Assembly (NCBI RefSeq): GCF_001899645.1
Contig: NZ_MKVV01000063.1
Coordinates: 1-64,000 of the forward strand
DNA from: Pseudonocardia sp. 73-21
Lineage (GTDB): Bacteria > Actinomycetota > Actinomycetes > Mycobacteriales > Pseudonocardiaceae
Length of the DNA stretch: 64,000 bases
Reading direction: 5' to 3'
Shown here: in pieces, positions 1 to 7,379 of the stretch
Position numbering within the stretch: position 1 is the first letter of the stretch
Layout: each line of letters begins with the position of its first letter
The notes under the pieces: generated by a model
What the model saw: only the letters and a program-made list of their open reading frames with translations
What the model was told of the DNA's origin: nothing
Database searches by the model: none
Program-made: the position numbers and the translations under genes

Positions 1-1
1 G

Positions 2-262
2 CTGGCCTACCAGGGCGCCCCGGTGCCCAGGAAGATGAACCAGCTCGGCATGGGCGGGGCGCCGGTCACCGGCTCGTTGCTCACGCCGGACCCGGTCGGG
101 GAGACCAGGGCGCTGGAGAAGGCACGGGCGGAGGAGGCCGCCGCCGAGAGGGCGCTGCACGACGGCCACTCCGGCGCCGATGAGCTCGTCGCCCGCGAGG
201 ACGAGCGCGCGGCGCTGGCCGGCCGGCCCGACGCCGGTCGCCCGAAGGACATCACCGACTGA
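2..262 (+). CDS. Hypothetical protein, C-terminal part (gene begins before the window)
   Basis: The reading frame is open from base 2 to a TGA at 260-262, so the 5' end lies outside the window. The first internal start is a GTG at 23. The visible part is short, charged and helical: an acidic Glu/Ala/Arg-rich stretch in the middle and a polar tail ending DITD. I see no domain I can name. A strong hairpin follows the stop 16 bases later, which supports this as the true end of a transcript. The function is unknown. Confidence 0.45.
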   Translation: MAYQGAPVPRKMNQLGMGGAPVTGSLLTPDPVGETRALEKARAEEAAAERALHDGHSGADELVAREDERAALAGRPDAGRPKDITD

Positions 263-278
263 TCCGCACGTCACCACG

Positions 279-304
279 AAGGCCCCGCCACCCGGCGGGG
301 CCTT
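279..304 (+). terminator. Strong GC hairpin, likely terminator
   Basis: An 11-bp perfect stem (279-289 with 294-304) closes a 4-base loop. There is no T-run, as is common in actinobacterial terminators. It sits just after the stop codon of the partial gene. Confidence 0.6.
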
Positions 305-653
305 CGTCGTATCCGGGGCCGATGAGGACCCGCGCTCGCGGAACGACCCACATCCGGTGGTGCGACCACGAGCACGGCGCCACCGCGGCCGTGCAAAGGC
401 CGCACAGCACCACGGCGAGCGGCTCGTCGCCGCGCCACCGCCCTCCCCCAGCAGGTCCGGCCACCACCAGCGCCACGACCAGGAGCAGGGTGGGCACGGC
501 CGGCCAGAGCGCCGGGACCACCGCGTGTCCCCCAGCGCGACGGCCGTGACGGCGACCGCCCACCTCGTCGTCGGCACCCGGGCCCGCGACCGGCGGTCGA
601 CACCGGCGCCGCCGGTCGACCATGATCGGGGCAACGACGAGATGGAGGTACCC
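305..653. other. Intergenic stretch with no supported gene
   Basis: About 350 bases between the hairpin and the next start. One minus-strand frame ending at 252 reads as two hydrophobic stretches, but it runs through the terminator hairpin and has no clear start or ribosome site, so I do not call a gene. The promoter of the downstream oxidoreductase must lie here. I could not single out its boxes. Confidence 0.4.
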
Positions 654-1679
654 ATGCGGGTCGACGCGATGCTGGCGGGCAGCTCGATCACGGACCTGGC
701 CGCGGAGGCCCGCGGGCGCGAGGCGGCGGGCTACGACGGGCTGTGGAGCTTCGAGGCCGCCCACGACCCGTTCCTGCCGCTGATGCCGGTGGCCGAGCAC
801 ACCGACCACATCGCGGTGGGTACCGGGATCGCCGTGGCGTTCGCCCGCAACCCGATGTCGATGGCCCACGTCTCCCATGACGTGCAGGTGCACTCGCAGG
901 GCCGGCTCCTGCTGGGGCTGGGCAGCCAGGTCAAGCCGCACATCGAACGGCGCTTCGGCATGCCGTGGAGCCACCCGGCGCCCCGGATGCGCGAGTACGT
1001 GCAGGCGCTGCGCGCGATCTGGTCGGCCTGGGACGACGACGAGCGGCTGAACTTCCGCGGTGACTTCTACAGCCACACCCTGATGACGCCGTTCTTCTCC
1101 CCCGCCCCGAGCCCGTGGGGGCCGCCGAAGGTCTACCTGGCCGCGGTGGGCGAGCACATGACGCGGGTGGCGGGCGAGGTGTGCGACGGCCTCCAGCCGC
1201 ACGCCTTCACCACGGAGCGCTACCTGCGCGAACGCACCCTGCCGCTGCTGGCCGAGGGGCTCGCCGCGTCGGGCCGCACCCTGGCCGACTTCTCGATCAG
1301 CTTCTCCGGCTTCGTCGTCACCGGACGGAACGAGGAGGAGATGGCGGTGGCCGAGGCCGGCATGCGCCAGCAGATCGCCTTCTACGGCAGCACCCCCAGC
1401 TACCGCACGGTGCTGGACATGCACGGCTGGGGCGAGCTGGGCGTCGAGCTCAACACGCTCTCCCGCGGCACCGACCCCGACCGCTGGGAGAAGATGGGCG
1501 ACCTCATCGACGACGAGGTGCTGCGTACGTTCGCCGTGATCGCCGAGCCCGACGCCCTGGGCCCGGCGCTGCTGGAGCGCTACGGCGACATCGTGGACCG
1601 CTTCACCTTCTACGCCCCCTACGCCCACGACGACGCGGTCTTCGCCCCGGCGGTCGAGGCCCTCCGCAAGGCGCCCTGA
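654..1679 (+). CDS. LLM-class (luciferase-like) F420-dependent oxidoreductase, MSMEG_2256-like
   Basis: A protein of 341 residues with the TIM-barrel luciferase-like monooxygenase fold, expected to use F420 (or FMN) for a hydride-transfer reaction on an unknown substrate in the cytoplasm. Recognisable segments are the N-terminal GYDGLW strand, the HDPFLPL segment, the GTGIAVAFARNP strand, the GLGSQVKPHIERRF block and the RMREYVQALRAIW helix. This pattern matches the actinobacterial MSMEG_2256 subgroup. I chose ATG 654 because GGAGG lies at 644-648, five bases upstream. An in-frame ATG at 642 overlaps that ribosome site and is less likely. It stands alone between a terminator and a convergent epimerase gene that ends two bases later. 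Confidence 0.85.
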   Translation: MRVDAMLAGSSITDLAAEARGREAAGYDGLWSFEAAHDPFLPLMPVAEHTDHIAVGTGIAVAFARNPMSMAHVSHDVQVHSQGRLLLGLGSQVKPHIERRFGMPWSHPAPRMREYVQALRAIWSAWDDDERLNFRGDFYSHTLMTPFFSPAPSPWGPPKVYLAAVGEHMTRVAGEVCDGLQPHAFTTERYLRERTLPLLAEGLAASGRTLADFSISFSGFVVTGRNEEEMAVAEAGMRQQIAFYGSTPSYRTVLDMHGWGELGVELNTLSRGTDPDRWEKMGDLIDDEVLRTFAVIAEPDALGPALLERYGDIVDRFTFYAPYAHDDAVFAPAVEALRKAP

Positions 1680-1680
1680 C

Positions 1681-2538
1681 TCAGACCTCGTTGCGCCAGC
1701 TGTGTTGCGGCTCGTAGCCCAGCACGCGGCGGGCCTTGTCGATCGACAGCATCGTCTCGTGCTCGCCGAGTTCCCTGGTGACGGGCACGCCCGGGTAGAC
1801 CTCGGCGGCGAGCCTCGCGCTCGGCTGCGACATCACCGTGTCCGCGTTGGCGATCACGAACACCTCGGTGCCCGTCATCTCGTGCTCCAGGGCCTTCCGC
1901 ACGGCCTGGGCGCCGTCGCGGCCGTCGATGTAGGCCCAGAGGTTCCAGCGGCGCAGCTGCGGGTCGGCGTCGAAGGCGGGGAACCCGGCGTAGTCGGCCA
2001 CGTCCATGACGTTGGAGAAGCGCAGGCCGATCATCTTCATCTCCGGCACCCACCGGCAGAACTGCCGCGCCATCTCCTCCTCCAGCGTCTTGACCAGGGA
2101 GTACGTGCTCTCCGGCCGCGGCGGGTACTCCTCGTCGACGGGGATGTAGGGCGGGGGCGCGTCGAAGGGCAGGCCGAGCACGGTCTCGCTGGACGCCCAC
2201 ACCACGTTGCGGACGCCGACGGCCCGGGCCGCGGCGAACACGTTGTAGGTGCACGGCGCGTTGTTGGCGAACGTCGCGGAGTTGGTCGTGAGGCCGGGGG
2301 CGGGGATCGCGGCGAGGTGCACGACCGCGTCGACGCCGTCGTGCCGGTCGTCGACGCCGGAGAGCGCCTCCACCACCTGGCCGTAGTCGGTGAGATCGAG
2401 GCGCACCTGCGCCGCCGCGGAGGATCCGGGGTCGGTCACCCGATCGAGCGCCACCACCCTGTACCCGTGTTCCTGCAGGTCACGCACCACGTGGCGGCCG
2501 AGCTTGCCGCTGCTGCCGGTCACCGCAACTGTCGTCAT
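1681..2538 (-). CDS. NAD(P)-dependent epimerase/dehydratase (extended SDR)
   Basis: A protein of 285 residues in the extended short-chain dehydrogenase family. The Rossmann motif GSSGKLG is near residues 8-14, the AVVHLAAIP strand follows, then a Ser in WASSETV, and the catalytic pair lies in TYSLVK (YxxxK). The family acts on nucleotide sugars or related carbonyls; the substrate cannot be told from sequence. The ATG at 2538 is preceded by GGAGG (read on the minus strand), which fixes the start. Its 3' end is two bases from the convergent luciferase-like gene, so the two terminate against each other without an obvious hairpin. Confidence 0.85.
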   Translation of the reverse strand: MTTVAVTGSSGKLGRHVVRDLQEHGYRVVALDRVTDPGSSAAAQVRLDLTDYGQVVEALSGVDDRHDGVDAVVHLAAIPAPGLTTNSATFANNAPCTYNVFAAARAVGVRNVVWASSETVLGLPFDAPPPYIPVDEEYPPRPESTYSLVKTLEEEMARQFCRWVPEMKMIGLRFSNVMDVADYAGFPAFDADPQLRRWNLWAYIDGRDGAQAVRKALEHEMTGTEVFVIANADTVMSQPSARLAAEVYPGVPVTRELGEHETMLSIDKARRVLGYEPQHSWRNEV

Positions 2539-2584
2539 GCCTCCTTCCTACCCGCCGGTATGGCCAGCGGCGCGGTGGGGCGCT

Positions 2585-2683
2585 ATGGTGATCGGCATGC
2601 GCATCGCCCTTCTCGCCCTCGACGCGGCCGTACCGCCGCGCGTCGGCTCGAGCCAGGCCGCCGGCGCGCAGAACATCCTCTGA
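2585..2683 (+). CDS. Short open frame upstream of the ACT-like gene (possible leader peptide)
   Basis: A 32-residue frame with ATG at 2585 (second ATG at 2597) and stop at 2681-2683. It begins with a hydrophobic RIALLALDAAV stretch and ends AQNIL. It fills the gap between the divergent epimerase and the 2739 gene and is followed by a small CCGAG/CTCGG hairpin. It could be a leader peptide for the ACT-like protein, a remnant of an older gene, or chance. Confidence 0.25.
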   Translation: MVIGMRIALLALDAAVPPRVGSSQAAGAQNIL

Positions 2684-2738
2684 GTCCTCCGAGGCCTGGC
2701 TCGGGTGCCCACCGCCGTGGAACCCCCTGGAGCCGATC

Positions 2739-3017
2739 ATGACCGTTCTGGACCACTCCCCCCGCCCCACCACCTACGCCTTCCGTTCGCAGCGCCGGCA
2801 CGAGATCGTCACCACCGGCGGCATGGAGGGCGTCCTGCGCGTCGGTGCCGCGCTGCGGGCGTCCGGCTACCCGGTCCGCGACTTCACCGTCGAGGTCCGT
2901 GACGGCGTCCCCTACAGCTCCGTCAGCTGCACCGTCTCGCTGACCAGCGCCGAGTCCGACTCGTTCGCCGCCCGCATGGGTGCGCTCGACGAGGTCGTCG
3001 CGGTGGATCCCCGGTAG
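2739..3017 (+). CDS. Small ACT-like regulatory-domain protein
   Basis: A protein of 92 residues. From about residue 27 the pattern of a start strand, the helix GVLRVGAALRASGY, two strands (VRDFTVEVRDG, SSVSCTVSL), a second helix and a final strand (VVAVDPR) looks like a single ACT domain. ACT domains bind amino acids or act as regulatory subunits. The first 20 or so residues are a polar leader. The start ATG has only a weak ribosome site (GGAG, nine bases up). No partner enzyme lies next to it. The ACT assignment rests on fold pattern, not on a diagnostic motif. Confidence 0.55.
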   Translation: MTVLDHSPRPTTYAFRSQRRHEIVTTGGMEGVLRVGAALRASGYPVRDFTVEVRDGVPYSSVSCTVSLTSAESDSFAARMGALDEVVAVDPR

Positions 3018-3050
3018 GTCCCCGGCAGGTCACGGAATCGACTCTTCGCG

Positions 3051-3501
3051 GTGGGCACGAAGAGGTCCGGGCAGGGCGGGCGCGGCATGGCGATCGCGGG
3101 CCTGGTCCTGTCCGGGCTCTGGGTGCTCGCCATCGGGGCGCTGATCGCCGTGGCCGTCGCCACCTCGGCGCAACGCGACACCACCACCGGGCAACCTGCG
3201 CGACTCCACCGACCTCCGCTCGCTGCCCGCCGTGCCGTGCGCACAGCCGCACGAGGGCGAGGTGTTCGCCGGGTTCGACCTGCCCTCGGGCGCCTGTCCG
3301 GGCCAGACCCAGGTGGACTCGCTGTCGGAGACCGGCTGCGGCACCCGCTTCGGCGACTACTCCGCCGCGGACCCGAGCACCGAGCGCCTGTTCGGCGTCT
3401 ACCCGCTCGAGTCCAACTGGGCCCGTGGTGACCGGGAGGTCGCCTGCATCGCCACCCCGCTGGACGGCGGGCTGACGACGGGCTCGCTGAGGACGAGCTG
3501 A
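3051..3501 (+). pseudogene. Frameshifted membrane-anchored septum-formation-domain protein
   Basis: Two frames together make one protein. The first (from about 3051) encodes a short polar start and one membrane segment (MAIAGLVLSGLWVLAIGALIA). The second frame, to the stop at 3501, encodes a Cys-containing domain with CAQPHEGEVFAGFDLP, ACPGQ and WARGDREVACI, the pattern of the septum-formation domain that often follows a DUF4190-type membrane anchor in actinobacteria. The frame changes around 3190-3200. Dropping one C after the Gly codon there would join TTG to NLRDSTDLRSLPAVPC. So this is either a real inactivating frameshift or a sequencing error. The N-terminus is also shorter than usual for the family. 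Confidence 0.65.
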
Positions 3502-3502
3502 C

Positions 3503-5272
3503 CTAGAGGGTGGCCGGGTCCACGTCGAGGGTGGTGCGGTCCAGGCTCTCCAGCAGCGCGAACTGCGGACCGGTGCGGGGCAGCTCGTGGCGGAAGAAGT
3601 ACTGCGCCGCCGCGCGCTTGCCCGCGTAGAAGTCCCCCTCGCGATCGCCCGCCGCGAGCAGCTGCTCCAGCCAGATCCACGCCAGCACGACGTGCCCGAC
3701 GGCCTCCAGGTACACCGACGAGTTGGCCAGCGTGACGGCCGGGTCTCCCGCCGCCCACAGCGTGCGGGTGACCTCCTCCACGCGCGTGACGGCGGCGCCG
3801 AGCGCGTCGGCGTGCTCGGTGAGGCCGGCGGCCCGGGCCCGCTCGACGGTGGCCCCCAACGTGCCCTGCAGCAAGGTGAGGCCCGCTCCGTCGGCGATGA
3901 CCACCTTGCGCCCCAGCAGGTCCAGCCCCTGGATGCCGTGCGTGCCCTCGTGGATGGGGTTGAGCCGGTTGTCGCGGTAGAACTGCTCGACGGCGTACTC
4001 GCGGGTGTAGCCGTAGCCGCCGTGCACCTGGATCGCGAGGTCGTTGGCGGCCAGGCACCACTGCGACGGCCAGCTCTTGGCGATCGGGGTGAGCGTGTCG
4101 AGCAGCAGGTGGGCCCGGGCCTGCTCCTCCGCCGTCGCGGCCGTCCGCTCCTCGTCCAGCAGCTTGGCGCAGTAGAGGATCAGCGCCACCGCCCCCTCCG
4201 CGTACGACTTCTGGGCCAGCAGCATCCGCACGACGTCCGCGTGCTCGACGATGGCGACGGGCGGCCCGCCCTTGCCCGTGGCGGGACGGCCCTGGGTGCG
4301 GGTGCGCGCGTAGTCCAGCGCGTGCAGGTAACCGGTGTAACCCAGCGCGGCCGCTCCCCCGCCGACGCCGACGCGCGCCTCGTTCATCATGTGGAACATC
4401 AGCGCGAGGCCCTGGCCCGGCTCGCCGACGATGGTCCCGACCGCCCCCGCCTCGCCACCGGGCGTGAACCTGCCCTCGCCGAAGTTGAGCAGCGTGTTGA
4501 CGGTGCCGCGGTAGCCCATCTTGTGGTTCACACCGGCGAGGACGACGTCGTTGCGCTGCCCGTCGGGAAGGATCTTCGGTACGACGAACAGCGAGATGCC
4601 CTTCACCCCCGCCGGGCCACCGGGGATCTTGGCCAGCACCAGGTGGACGATGTTCTCGCTGAGGTCGTGGTCGCCGCCGGAGATCCACATCTTGTTGCCC
4701 GAGAGCCGGTAGGTGCCGTCCTCGCGGGGCTCGGCGCGGGTGGTGATGTCGGCCAGCGACGATCCGGCCTGCGGCTCCGAGAGGCACATCGTGCCGAAGA
4801 ACCGGCCCTCCACCATGGGCCCGACCCACGTCTCCACCTGCTCGGGCGAGCCGTGGGCCAGCAACAGGTTGGCGTTGGCGATGGTGAGGAACGGGTAGGC
4901 GGACGTGGCGATGTTGGCTGCCTGGAACCACAGGAAGCACGCCTGCGCCACGGTCTGCGGGAGCTGCATGCCACCGACGGCCTCGTCCATCGCGGCGCCG
5001 GTGATGCCGGTGCCCGCGAACACCGCCAGCGCCTCGGCGACCTCCGGGATGAGGTGCACCCGCTCGCCGTCGAAGCGGGGCTCGTCGAGGTCGGCGGCGC
5101 GGTTGTGGGGCGCGAACCGCTCCGTGGCCACCTGCTCGGAGAGGTCCAGCACCGCGTCGAACGTCTCGCGGGAGTGCTCGGCGAACCGTTCCCGCTTCGT
5201 CAGCGACTCGACGTCGAGCCACTCGTGGAGGAGGAAGTCGAGGTCACGACGGGACAGCAGCAGTGAGCGCAC
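3503..5272 (-). CDS. Acyl-CoA dehydrogenase, long DmdC/AcdA-like type
   Basis: A protein of 589 residues, longer than the usual 380-residue enzymes and with the extra C-terminal domain of the methylthiopropionyl-CoA dehydrogenase-like group. It should oxidise an acyl-CoA to the 2-enoyl-CoA with FAD, passing electrons to ETF. Visible signatures are the flavin-site block FFGTMCLSEPQAGSSLADI, the KMWISGGDHDLSENIVH block and QVHGGYGYTREYAVEQFYRD near the C-terminal half. The N-terminal LLSRRDLDFLLHEWL segment is typical of this subgroup. The GTG start at 5272 is nine bases after the stop of the Blh gene, so the two genes probably share a transcript, although no pathway link is evident. The substrate is unknown. 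Confidence 0.85.
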   Translation of the reverse strand: MRSLLLSRRDLDFLLHEWLDVESLTKRERFAEHSRETFDAVLDLSEQVATERFAPHNRAADLDEPRFDGERVHLIPEVAEALAVFAGTGITGAAMDEAVGGMQLPQTVAQACFLWFQAANIATSAYPFLTIANANLLLAHGSPEQVETWVGPMVEGRFFGTMCLSEPQAGSSLADITTRAEPREDGTYRLSGNKMWISGGDHDLSENIVHLVLAKIPGGPAGVKGISLFVVPKILPDGQRNDVVLAGVNHKMGYRGTVNTLLNFGEGRFTPGGEAGAVGTIVGEPGQGLALMFHMMNEARVGVGGGAAALGYTGYLHALDYARTRTQGRPATGKGGPPVAIVEHADVVRMLLAQKSYAEGAVALILYCAKLLDEERTAATAEEQARAHLLLDTLTPIAKSWPSQWCLAANDLAIQVHGGYGYTREYAVEQFYRDNRLNPIHEGTHGIQGLDLLGRKVVIADGAGLTLLQGTLGATVERARAAGLTEHADALGAAVTRVEEVTRTLWAAGDPAVTLANSSVYLEAVGHVVLAWIWLEQLLAAGDREGDFYAGKRAAAQYFFRHELPRTGPQFALLESLDRTTLDVDPATL

Positions 5273-5281
5273 CGTCCGAGG

Positions 5282-6247
5282 TTAGGCCCCGTGACTCCGG
5301 ACGTCGATCCACAGCACGACCAGCATGTGCGGCACCGTCAGCGCGAGCAGGACACGCAGCGCCTCGGCGACCGAGCCGGCCCCGTCCGTGGCGGTGACGG
5401 TCAGTGTCGCGATCACGACGAGGGTGGCCAGAGCCGCGACCGTGGGGAGTGCCGCCATCCGCGCGAGGCGCAGCACGGCGTCGCGGGTGCGGCCGGCGTC
5501 CACCAGCGTGGCGCAGCCGGGTTCGGCGACGAGCAGCCGCCCGGCGTGACGCAGGGCGTGCCAGCCCCCGAACCAGACCGCGAACGCGACGAGCGGCGGG
5601 AGCAGGGCACCCAGCGCGCCGACGAGCACGAGATCCAGCAGCACCACCGGGCGGCCGGCGCGCACCGCCGCCACTCCCGCCACACCGGCCGCCACCAGCC
5701 AGGTGACGGTCGTCGCGAGCCGGAACCCGTCGGAACCGACGACGGCGCCGAGGCCCGGTGACAACGCCGCGGCGACCGCCCGTATCTCGGCCCCGGAGCG
5801 GGCGAGCGGCAGCAGCAGCGCCCCGGTGGCCGCGACGGCCGTGGCGACGGCCGCGACCGGACCGCGGGCTCCCGGCTGGGCCTCCAGCTCCCCCAGCCCG
5901 AAGTGGACGACGCTGAGCAGCACCACGGCCACCAGTGGCACCGGTCCGCCCCAACGCAGCAGCGCCCACGTCGCCACGGCGCAGGCGGCGTACACCGCGG
6001 TGACCCCGCCGAGCCCCCGGCCGGTGAGCCGGCTCAGCAGGACGTGGTCCACAGCCCCGTGCGGGATCCCCGCGAGGAACCCGGTCGCGGCGACGGCCAG
6101 CACCACGGACGAGGGCCACGACGCCCCCGCGGGACCGAGCACCCCCACCGCCACGAGCCCGACCACCAGCCGGCGCGACCAGCGCGCCGTCGCCCGCGCG
6201 ATCCGCGCCCGGCCGGCAGGCGGTCGCACCGGTGCGGAGAAGGTCAT
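5282..6247 (-). CDS. blh: Brp/Blh-type beta-carotene 15,15'-dioxygenase (retinal synthesis)
   Basis: A protein of 321 residues with about eight hydrophobic segments. It is expected to cleave beta-carotene into two retinals in the membrane. The family histidines are all visible: GIPHGAVDH (H63, H68), HFG (H115), WHALRH (H230, H234) and TVPHML (H307), matching the iron-binding and conserved His positions of Blh proteins. The ATG at 6247 is the start that gives a family-length protein; upstream extensions are Arg-rich and implausible. It is divergent from the rhodopsin gene, separated by 210 bases, which is the classic context for supplying the chromophore. No carotenoid-backbone genes are in the window, so beta-carotene must come from elsewhere in the genome. 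The acyl-CoA dehydrogenase gene follows nine bases downstream. Confidence 0.9.
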   Translation of the reverse strand: MTFSAPVRPPAGRARIARATARWSRRLVVGLVAVGVLGPAGASWPSSVVLAVAATGFLAGIPHGAVDHVLLSRLTGRGLGGVTAVYAACAVATWALLRWGGPVPLVAVVLLSVVHFGLGELEAQPGARGPVAAVATAVAATGALLLPLARSGAEIRAVAAALSPGLGAVVGSDGFRLATTVTWLVAAGVAGVAAVRAGRPVVLLDLVLVGALGALLPPLVAFAVWFGGWHALRHAGRLLVAEPGCATLVDAGRTRDAVLRLARMAALPTVAALATLVVIATLTVTATDGAGSVAEALRVLLALTVPHMLVVLWIDVRSHGA

Positions 6248-6457
6248 GTCGGCAGTATCGGCGCCCTCCGACCGCGCCGCGCGTCGATCGGCAAAACGAG
6301 CCAAAGGTTGTTCGACTCGCGCGGCGCCGGTCGAGGATCCATGCTGGCGATGCACCCGACGCCGGGTACTCGATGTTGCCGTGTCCGCAGGTCACGGCCA
6401 TGTTGTCGTGCCGCCGGCCGGGTTCACCGAGTTGGATCGACGGCTATGGAGGCCGAC
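6248..6457. promoter_or_regulatory. Divergent promoter region of blh and the rhodopsin gene
   Basis: These 210 bases separate two divergent starts, so both promoters should lie here and light or carotenoid-linked control could act on both at once. A locally AT-richer patch (GCAAAACGAGCCAAAGGTTG, 6290-6309) contrasts with the surroundings. I cannot name a factor or boxes with confidence. Confidence 0.4.
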
Positions 6458-7306
6458 ATGATTCCCGACCAACTGACGCAAGGTCAGTTCGACACGGTCT
6501 ACAACCTGCTCTCGCTGGTGATCGCGGCGCAGTTGTTCACCGCCCTCTATCTGCTCATCGCACAACCCCGCGTACTGGCCCGCTACCGGCAGGCCATCGT
6601 CGTCTCCGCGATCGTGTGCGGGATCGCCGCGTACCACTACTTCCGGATCTTCGACTCGTTCAAGGCCGCGTTCGTCACCGACGCACCGGGCGGACGGGGC
6701 ACCTACACGCAGGCCGCGGGCCTGTCGTTCAACGAGGGCTACCGCTACGTCGACTGGCTGCTCACGGTGCCGCTGCTGCTGCTCGAGCTCATCGTCGTGC
6801 TGGCACTGGCCCGCAAGCTGCAGCGCTCGCTGCTGGTGCGGCTCATCCCGGCGGCGGCGCTCATGATCGCGCTCGGGTACCCGGGTGAGGTCAGTGGCGA
6901 CAACGTCGAGCGGTTCGTCTTCGGCGGGCTGTCGACCATCCCGTTCCTCTACATCCTCTACGTGCTGTTCGTCGAGCTCACGAAGTCGCTCGACCGTCAG
7001 CCGCAGGCGGTGCGCGGCACGATCAGCCGGATGCGCATCCTGCTGTTCGCGACGTGGGGCGTCTACCCGATCGCGTACCTGTTCCCGCTCATCGGGTTCG
7101 ACGGGGCCGATGCGTGGGTGCTCAAGCAGGCCGGCTACTCCTTCGCCGACATCCTGGCGAAGGCGCTCTACGGCCTGCTGATCTTCACAATCGCCCGCGC
7201 CAAGTCCTTCGCGGACGACCCGGGCTTCGCCGCGGTGGAGTCCTCCCACGACGACGCCCCGGTGCAGGTCGCCACGCCTCCGGCGGCCGGCAGCGCGATG
7301 GCCTGA
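6458..7306 (+). CDS. Microbial rhodopsin, predicted green-absorbing outward proton pump
   Basis: A protein of 282 residues with seven hydrophobic helices. Helix C reads RYVDWLLTVPLLLLE, giving D99, T103 and E110: the DTE set of proton-pumping proteorhodopsin and xanthorhodopsin types (Schiff-base counter-ion/acceptor and donor). L107, eight residues after D99, is the position that in proteorhodopsin is Leu in green and Gln in blue forms. H60 in helix B matches the His paired with the acceptor. Helix G has D231 and the retinal-binding K235 (SFADILAKALYG). A Gly pair (G156, G157) precedes STIPF in helix E, where the xanthorhodopsin group carries a small residue for a carotenoid antenna; that comparison is inference. 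ATG 6458 has GGAGG five bases upstream. Blh is encoded divergently, supplying retinal. Ion choice is inferred from the motif only. Confidence 0.93.
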   Translation: MIPDQLTQGQFDTVYNLLSLVIAAQLFTALYLLIAQPRVLARYRQAIVVSAIVCGIAAYHYFRIFDSFKAAFVTDAPGGRGTYTQAAGLSFNEGYRYVDWLLTVPLLLLELIVVLALARKLQRSLLVRLIPAAALMIALGYPGEVSGDNVERFVFGGLSTIPFLYILYVLFVELTKSLDRQPQAVRGTISRMRILLFATWGVYPIAYLFPLIGFDGADAWVLKQAGYSFADILAKALYGLLIFTIARAKSFADDPGFAAVESSHDDAPVQVATPPAAGSAMA

Positions 7307-7321
7307 CCCCGTCTGCCGGAC

Positions 7322-7360
7322 GGGCCGATCCGGCACGCTTGCACCGTGCCGGATCGGCCC
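7322..7360. terminator. Bidirectional terminator between rhodopsin and phosphoglucomutase genes
   Basis: A perfect 16-bp inverted repeat (7322-7337 with 7345-7360) has a 7-base loop. It lies in the 73-base gap between two convergent stop codons, so it can end transcripts from both sides. Confidence 0.85.
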
Positions 7361-7379
7361 TCCCAGTCTGCTCGACCGG

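Noticed and set aside
252..560. Minus-strand frame with two hydrophobic stretches before the first oxidoreductase
   Set aside because: It runs through the strong terminator hairpin, has no ribosome site, and the conserved-looking part is short.
3587..5266. Long plus-strand frames opposite the acyl-CoA dehydrogenase, SbcC, RecB and other large genes
   Set aside because: They are antisense shadows of GC-rich coding DNA, with Arg/Gly/Pro-rich content and no domain.
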